Program-made: the position numbers and the translations under genes
The notes under the pieces: model-generated
Told to the model about the DNA's origin: nothing
Databases searched by the model: none
Seen by the model: the letters and a program-made list of their open reading frames with translations, nothing else
Source of the DNA: Acidobacteriota bacterium
Lineage (GTDB): Bacteria; Acidobacteriota; Terriglobia; Bryobacterales; Bryobacteraceae
Length of the DNA: 64,000 nt
Assembly: GCA_017307505.1 (NCBI GenBank)
Contig: JAFKEE010000020.1
Span: 248,001-312,000, forward strand
Direction: 5' to 3'
Part shown: piece by piece, positions 59,218-64,000 of the stretch
How positions within the stretch are numbered: position 1 is the stretch's first letter
How the letters are laid out: every line of letters starts with the position of its first letter

Positions 59218-60522
59218 ATGGATCGATCCAGCAGAAGACGGTTCTTTATGGGCGCAGCGACAGCGGCCGCGGCGTGGCGGGTCATGGGCGCGAACGACAG
59301 CGTTCGCGTTGGGGTCGTCGGACTGGGCGGCCGCGGGCAGGCCCTGTTGAACGCTTACTCCGATCAGCCGGACTGCCGGATTGCCGCGATATGCGATGTG
59401 AATCAGGCGGCGCTGGAGCGGGGCGCCGCCACGGTGCGCAAACGGCAGGGCGCGGCTCCGAAGGAGTACGCACACATGCGGGACCTGTTCGCCGGCAAAG
59501 AGGTGGACGCGGTCGCGATCGTCACCCCCAATCACTGGCACGCCCTGGCCGCCATCTGGGCCTGCCAGGCCGGCAAGGACGTCTATGTGGAGAAGCCGGC
59601 CTGCCACGAAGTCTGGGAAGGCGGCCAGATGGTGGCGGCCGCGCAGAAGTACGGGCGCATGATGCAGGTGGGCATGCAGAGCCGCACCATCGCCCACAAG
59701 CAGCGTGCCATTGAACTGCTGCGGCAGGGCACCATCGGGAAGCTGTATCTGGCGAAGGGTCTCTGCTACAAGCGCAGGCTCTCAATTGGACGGACGCCGC
59801 AGGAGCCCGTGCCGGCCGGGCTCGATTGGGATGGATTCCTTGGCCCGGCGCCGATGCGTCCCTATAGCCGGAACCGCTTTGCCTACAACTGGCACTGGTT
59901 CTGGGAGACCGGCAACGGAGACATCGGCAATCAGGGCGTGCACGAAATGGACATCGCCCGCTGGGGCCTCGGCAAAACCGCGTTGCCCAAGGCGGTGCAC
60001 GCTTCCGGCGGGAAGTTCGCCTACGACGACGACCAGGAGACGCCCAACACGCTGCTGTCGGAGTTCGACTATGGCGACGCCATGCTGGTCTTCGAGGTGC
60101 GTGGACTCCTCACCGGCGACGAAGGCCATATCCCCCTGCGGGACGGGAATGTGATCGGCAACCTGTTCTACGGCAGCGAAGGCTTTATGGCGCTGGACCT
60201 GAGTGGATTCCGAGTCTACAAGGGAGAGAAGCGAGAACTGGCGCTGGAGCAGAAGTTCTCAGAGCCCGTGGAGTGGGATCCCCGTCCGCACATCGCCACT
60301 TTCCTGCAGGCGGTAAAGACGAGGAACGCTCGTCATCTCACGGCACGAATTGAAGAGGGGGTGCTCTCCGCAAGTCTGTGCCACTGGGCAAACATCAGCT
60401 ACCGGGTAGGCCGGAAGCTGCAGTGGGACCCGGGCACCAGCCGGTTCCGCGGCGACGAGGAGGCTAGCCGGATGCTAACCCGCGAGTACCGGCCGCCGTA
60501 CGCCGTGCCGCGAGCGGTGTAG
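59218..60522 (+). CDS. Tat-secreted Gfo/Idh/MocA-family protein
   Basis: A 434-residue dehydrogenase-fold protein with a Tat leader (SSRRRFFMGAATAAAAWRV). The Rossmann motif is VRVGVVGLGGRGQALLNAY, then AIVTPNHWHALAA and VYVEKPACHEVWEG. The second domain is NQGVHEMDIARWGLG. Exported members are frequent in Acidobacteriota and Planctomycetota; some act as glycosidases using NAD. Start ATG 59218 follows AAGGAG. It is the last gene of the SMP-30 operon; no terminator hairpin with a T-run is evident after it. Confidence 0.82.
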   Translation: MDRSSRRRFFMGAATAAAAWRVMGANDSVRVGVVGLGGRGQALLNAYSDQPDCRIAAICDVNQAALERGAATVRKRQGAAPKEYAHMRDLFAGKEVDAVAIVTPNHWHALAAIWACQAGKDVYVEKPACHEVWEGGQMVAAAQKYGRMMQVGMQSRTIAHKQRAIELLRQGTIGKLYLAKGLCYKRRLSIGRTPQEPVPAGLDWDGFLGPAPMRPYSRNRFAYNWHWFWETGNGDIGNQGVHEMDIARWGLGKTALPKAVHASGGKFAYDDDQETPNTLLSEFDYGDAMLVFEVRGLLTGDEGHIPLRDGNVIGNLFYGSEGFMALDLSGFRVYKGEKRELALEQKFSEPVEWDPRPHIATFLQAVKTRNARHLTARIEEGVLSASLCHWANISYRVGRKLQWDPGTSRFRGDEEASRMLTREYRPPYAVPRAV

Positions 60523-61284
60523 TCCGGAGAGCGGTGGTATTGGAATATCGCGTCGGACACGGGCCGAACACTGAACGACCAACGGCCAGTCATCTGTGTG
60601 TAGAACTTGGCAATCAGCACCGAACCTGTGGCTCACCTTGAAATGCCGGTAATCCCGCACTTCGAAAACAAGTGCGCTTCAGTCGGCATGTGAGCGATCC
60701 CGGGAGAGTTTGCGCCTTGGGGAACAAAGAGATCCTCATCACTAATGCTCATAACTAGATCACCCGTGCCCCACATCCGAATCGCGATCCAGATTGGAGA
60801 TGATCACCGCGATGGTTCAGTCCAGACAAAACTCTGTCCACCTCGCGTCGATGCAATCCAGGTACCTTAGTCGCATGGCGTGACGAGCCCCGAGCTAGAC
60901 TGCCGCGTCGCCAGGGACTTGAGGCTACTCGGAGTCCAACCGGATCAGGATTTCCCAGACCAATTACCGAAATCACTGCTTCCCGGCGCGACCTACAATC
61001 GGAGTCGGGGGCCCTCCGTGAATTCCTTGAGGCGCACGACCGGAATATGAAACAAATCCACCTCACCTGCTCTGCCACCTCGCCCCCAATGGCCAGCCCG
61101 CTTGCGCCTTGAGCTGGTCGACGGCTCCTTGAAACTGTTCGCAGTAGAGCTGCTCAGGCACGAATTGTCTGCATACCGCGTCCAGACACGGCGAAGGCTT
61201 CAATCGGCGGTTATTGACCGTAGACGCGAGCCAGGAATCCGCTGTGGAACTACGTGCGGAGAAGCAACTGACGTCTGAACGTCG
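60523..61284. other. Gene-poor spacer, probably decayed sequence
   Basis: This 762-base stretch has no convincing ORF. On the minus strand it contains short open pieces broken by stops (for example the 107-codon frame at 60755-61078), as expected of decayed mobile DNA. Base composition is lower in GC than the operon to the left. It lies between the catabolic island and repA. I see no iteron-like repeats. Confidence 0.5.
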
Positions 61285-62286
61285 TCAGCTTCCACCTCTC
61301 TCACAGCTAGTCTTTTGCTCTGCTGGATACACGGCGCTAGCAGGGCCTACTAGGAGCCCGTCGCCGTCGTCGTCGATCGCCGCTGGACATCCCGGCCACA
61401 TCGCACGTACCAATCGCAACCAACACTGCAGTTTCTCTCTAAACTTCCGGGGACGGGCGTACTCGGTGGTTCCGAGCTGGTTCGCCAAGCCGTGCAGTCC
61501 AAAGAGTGGAATACGCTCGCGACCCTTCGCCATGAAGCATCTGTATGAAAGCCACATGAACAGGTCAAGGGCGGCCGGACTGGAGGACAGCACCTTCGCC
61601 GCATCGAGATCGGCCGGAATCGGGTGGCTGCGGATCTCACGATAAAACTCGTCGCTCAAAACGATCACATTCTGGCAATCGCCTGGAAGGAGTCGCTGGC
61701 CGGGGTCCCGAGAGTACCAGATTCGCGCTTCGCTCATGAAGTTGAATCGAGCGCGATGGACCACGGCGGCATGCTCCCGCTGGGTATCCGTGCCGAAGAA
61801 GATGGTCGCGCCAAAGATCCGCTGGAATGCGGCGACCAAACGCCGGTACTGCGAACCACCTTGCTGCATGCCGAAGATGTCCAGCATCTCGGCTGCGCTG
61901 TCGAAGGTGATCCGTGGGCCCTGTTGCCGGATAGCTAACGTAGCCAGGAAGATCGGGACGAGTCGATCCTGGCCATAGGGCAGACCGAAGTCGGGGTGCC
62001 CCGTGATCTGAAGAGTGAAATGACCATTGCGCCGTTCGTAAACGAAAGTAGAACGGGGAGGGCATCTCACTGGCAGCCCACACAAGACAAAGGGTCGGGA
62101 GGCAAACCCGATCTGCTGTTTCGCTGCTTCGCGACGATCGCGAACCAACTGGATACTCTCGACCTGGCGCAAGCGCCGCGTCGAAATGAGGATCTCCGCG
62201 AAACTGTCCTGCAGAATCGAACTCGTTCGTTCGAGCCCGATGTGATGCCGCGCTTTGCTCGGCTGCGGAGCGGCACCCAAGCTCAC
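61285..62286 (-). CDS. repA: Plasmid-type RepA replication initiator
   Basis: A 333-residue protein matching the plasmid RepA_C family: LPYGQDRLVPIFLATLAIRQ, then AAEMLDIFGMQQGGSQYRRLV, then GATIFFGT, then DEFYREIRSHPIPADLDAAKV and DLFMWLSYRCF. The start is probably GTG 62286, although homology-like sequence begins some 60 residues in. RepA starts replication of plasmids and of some integrative elements while they are excised. It lies beside the second att repeat and faces into the island. The intervening 62287-62534 has no convincing gene. Confidence 0.85.
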   Translation of the reverse strand: MSLGAAPQPSKARHHIGLERTSSILQDSFAEILISTRRLRQVESIQLVRDRREAAKQQIGFASRPFVLCGLPVRCPPRSTFVYERRNGHFTLQITGHPDFGLPYGQDRLVPIFLATLAIRQQGPRITFDSAAEMLDIFGMQQGGSQYRRLVAAFQRIFGATIFFGTDTQREHAAVVHRARFNFMSEARIWYSRDPGQRLLPGDCQNVIVLSDEFYREIRSHPIPADLDAAKVLSSSPAALDLFMWLSYRCFMAKGRERIPLFGLHGLANQLGTTEYARPRKFREKLQCWLRLVRAMWPGCPAAIDDDGDGLLVGPASAVYPAEQKTSCERGGS

Positions 62287-62534
62287 GCTTCGCCTCGAAG
62301 TGCCCGACGCGAGATCGGAGAGATCAGCGAAACTATGATGCCATGGACATGCATCCTATCCCACGCGAGCGGATCGCCGACCTGTCCAACCACTGACTTC
62401 ATGCCCGCTGGATGCGGTGCAGCTGAGGCGACCTGTCCAGAAGCCTGTTCAACTTCCGCCGCAACCGGCTCAGCGGTTGCTGTAGACTGCGGACAGTGGC
62501 CTTCGTTTTCAGCCAGTTGCGTGAACCGAATTGT

Positions 62535-62581
62535 TTCGTAATCAGCAGGTCGCCGGTTCAATCCCGGCGGGTGGCTCCAGT
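62535..62581 (+). repeat. att-like direct repeat, tRNA-Thr(CGU) 3' half (copy 2)
   Basis: Same 47 bases as at 30383-30429 with one change (A for G in the T-loop), running from the TTCGTAA anticodon loop to TCCA. The 5' half of a tRNA is again missing. A terminator follows at once, which suggests this copy keeps the native downstream flank of the tRNA gene and so marks the right junction of the integrated DNA. Confidence 0.8.
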
Positions 62582-62602
62582 TTAAAATCTATGATTTGCA
62601 GG

Positions 62603-62630
62603 CCCGCCTTTGGCGGGTTTTCGTGTTTTT
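62603..62630 (+). terminator. Rho-independent terminator after the tRNA-Thr fragment
   Basis: CCCGCC (62603-62608), a 3-base loop, GGCGGG (62612-62617) and then a T-rich run interrupted by CG. It lies 24 bases after the CCA end of att copy 2, the usual place for a tRNA terminator. Nothing similar follows att copy 1. Confidence 0.75.
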
Positions 62631-63151
62631 GTGCGGCAGTTTGAATCGCACAGGGACATGTCGAGCAGCCCCTCAACGGAGCAGAGGGTTTAAAGGAGCT
62701 GCTGCGGATATTTGCCGTGGCATCTTAGCCGGACCGATCCGTCGAGTTGCCCGAGTGGCGTAAGGGCCGCGCAAAGGTTCGGCTGAGTCTCGACCGCTGG
62801 AATCGCCGCCGTCCTTCGCACCCTTGGTACGCTTCCCATCTGCTATGCTCTGCCGTCCAGCTCAGATCTGGATGGGGTGAGATGCAACTCGACGACGCCC
62901 TGGAGGCAGGTCGTTGAGATCGAGGTCGCTGCCGGCGGAGGCAAGGGGCTCCGCTGGCAGCGCTTTCAACGGATCCATCCAGTCGCGTGGTCCATAAGCT
63001 CCTCGCACCGGGAGCCTTCCTCGCCAAGTGTGTTTGACTCCGATGCCACGCCGCGATAGACTCGCTGCGGGCCTGAATGCAAGCGCATGCAATCCTTTGG
63101 GAATGCACCAAGTAGCTCCGGCGTTGGCATTCGGGTTGGGAGTCTCGCCAA
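62631..63151. other. Non-coding flank before the GH43-like gene
   Basis: No convincing gene is seen in these 521 bases; the open frames on the minus strand look like shadows of GC-rich sequence. The stretch should hold the promoter of the GH43-like gene, but I see no clear -35/-10 pair. It lies right of the att repeat and is read as chromosomal. Confidence 0.5.
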
Positions 63152-64000
63152 ATGAGTTTTGATTCGGTCCTCCGTACGGCAGCCGCCACCGGCGCCGCCA
63201 TTGTCCTTTGCGCCGCCTCGATGTTGGCCCAGCCGGCCGCTCGCAAACCGGGCCCCGTCATCGGCAAGGCCGCCCGTTACATCAATCCTCTACCCATCGA
63301 GACTTCATCCAGGGACGGTTCGCCACAGGGGGTCCATCTGGGCGACGTCACCGTGGTGAAGTCAGGAGACCTTTACTACCTGTTCGGTACCGGGGGCGGC
63401 GCCTGGGTGTCGAAGAACTTCCTGGATTGGAAATACCAGGCCGTGGAAGTGCGCGGCGGCCGTTTGCCGGTCGCCCCGCACGTTGTCGAGTACAACGGCG
63501 CCTTTTACATGTCGGGCAACGATGCGCCGCTCTACAAGGCCCCTTCCATTCTGGGCCCTTATGAAGTGCTGGGGCCCTGGAAAAACGAGAAGGGCGAGCC
63601 GTGGACCGGCGTCTCGAACGGCAAGTCCTGGAAGGGCGCCTTCGACGTCGACATCTACATTGACGACGACAACAAGCCGTACCTCTATTTCCCCGGCAGG
63701 TCCACCGACGGCATCTACGTCGCCCCGCTCGACCCGAGGGACCTCACCCGATTTGCCGCCGCACCCAAACACCTGTTTGGCTTCCAGCCCGAGCACGTCT
63801 GGGAACGGTGGGGCGAGAACAATGAGTACCTCTACACGGCCTGGATCGAAGGCCCCTGGGTTTTCAAACGCAACGGTATTTACTATCTCGAATACAGCGC
63901 TTCCGGCACGCAATGGATGAGCTATGCCAGCGGTGTCTACACGTCCCGGAGCCCGCTGGGGCCGTTCACCTACTCCCCGCGCAATCCGCTGCTGCGTAAG
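63152..64000 (+). CDS. GH43-like glycoside hydrolase, secreted, partial (3' end off window)
   Basis: The frame from ATG 63152 stays open to the end of the window (283 codons). A signal peptide (TGAAIVLCAASMLAQ region) precedes a five-bladed-propeller type domain: GDVTVVKSGDLYYLFGT, FDVDIYIDDDNKPYLYF and WIEGPWVFKRNGIYYLEYS. The last carries the EGP acid of GH43 enzymes (arabinosidases, xylosidases, galactanases). It is in the presumed chromosome beyond the att repeat, so its link to the island's pectin genes may be chance or may show that the host is itself a pectin degrader. Confidence 0.8.
   Translation, partial: MSFDSVLRTAAATGAAIVLCAASMLAQPAARKPGPVIGKAARYINPLPIETSSRDGSPQGVHLGDVTVVKSGDLYYLFGTGGGAWVSKNFLDWKYQAVEVRGGRLPVAPHVVEYNGAFYMSGNDAPLYKAPSILGPYEVLGPWKNEKGEPWTGVSNGKSWKGAFDVDIYIDDDNKPYLYFPGRSTDGIYVAPLDPRDLTRFAAAPKHLFGFQPEHVWERWGENNEYLYTAWIEGPWVFKRNGIYYLEYSASGTQWMSYASGVYTSRSPLGPFTYSPRNPLLRK

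Noticed and set aside
58287-59285. 332-codon frame on the minus strand
   Set aside because: Antisense to the aldose-epimerase-like gene; no domain and no start signal.
60755-61078. 107-codon minus-strand frame as a gene
   Set aside because: No domain, low-complexity basic composition and stops in all nearby frames; it is more likely decayed DNA.
62283-62561. 92-codon frame upstream of repA, overlapping it by GTGA
   Set aside because: It would start with TTG inside the att repeat, and has no family pattern; the overlap is probably chance.
62535-62579. Full tRNA-Thr gene at att copy 2
   Set aside because: As for copy 1, bases to the left do not pair with the 3' halves; it is a fragment.
1-64000. 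CRISPR array, insertion sequence, integrase or rRNA gene
   Set aside because: I saw no regularly spaced repeats, transposase or recombinase motifs, or rRNA sequence anywhere in the window.

Overview
The window is high-GC bacterial DNA and most likely comes from an Acidobacteriota genome of the Solibacter/Bryobacter kind. I infer this from the secreted sugar-degradation gene style, the 1114-residue TonB-receptor-like protein with an N-terminal carboxypeptidase-regulatory domain, the many Gfo/Idh/MocA and enolase-superfamily genes and the Tat-type signals. The species cannot be named from sequence alone. Two 47-bp direct repeats (30383-30429 and 62535-62581, one mismatch) match the 3' half of a tRNA-Thr(CGU) gene, from anticodon loop to CCA. 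The second is followed at once by a rho-independent terminator, as expected for the native tRNA flank. I therefore read positions 1 to about 62581 as integrated mobile DNA in at least two segments, with host chromosome from 62582 on. The intact tRNA and any integrase would lie outside the window.

Region 1 (1-10911) is a conjugation/mobilisation module with an IncP/RP4-like layout: a leftward traK-like gene, an oriT-like intergenic region, then rightward traJ-like and traI-like genes. After an inverted HEPN gene come a small acidic ORF, an ArdC-type antirestriction protein, a TraG/VirD4 coupling protein, SSB, the TraF peptidase, a TraB-type protein and a VirB1-like transglycosylase. The mating-pore genes virB2-virB11 are absent, and defence genes follow instead.

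Region 2 (11051-30218) is a defence island. It starts with a four-gene operon: a 1728-aa DUF1998 helicase resembling fused DrmA+DrmB or DruE, a DrmD-like SNF2 helicase, a 1282-residue Eco57I/DrmMI-like adenine methylase and an HNH nuclease. This looks like a DISARM/Druantia hybrid. Next come an unrecognised soluble protein plus membrane protein pair, then a short type II CBASS (HNH-SAVED effector Cap5 on +, converging on a CD-NTase and an E2-only protein on -). The island ends with a DUF457-like membrane protein and an XRE-ImmA/PIN (DUF3368) toxin-antitoxin-like pair, just before the first att repeat.

Region 3 (30712-60522) is a catabolic island for rhamnogalacturonan-type pectin and its sugars. 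A leftward, translationally coupled run encodes L-rhamnonate dehydratase-like enolase, Gfo/Idh/MocA oxidoreductase, a leaderless solute-binding protein, a TIM-barrel isomerase, a ferritin-like protein, an EamA exporter and a URO-D-like protein. A divergent regulator fuses an IclR-like winged helix to a sugar-binding domain. Then come a secreted PHP protein, a GH36-GH106-PL26 operon, an Oar/TonB-type receptor, a secreted propeller-like protein, a LacI regulator and an operon of SMP-30 lactonase, GH105, SDR, a second enolase-family dehydratase, an aldose-epimerase-like protein and a Tat-secreted Gfo/Idh/MocA protein. An operator of form ATGAAA-NN-TTTCAT lies at or near the start site of three promoters around lacI, so the LacI protein probably controls receptor and catabolic genes together.

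Region 4 (60523-64000) holds a decayed spacer, a plasmid-type RepA initiator next to the second att repeat, the tRNA terminator, and the first 849 bases of a secreted GH43-like gene in the presumed chromosomal flank.
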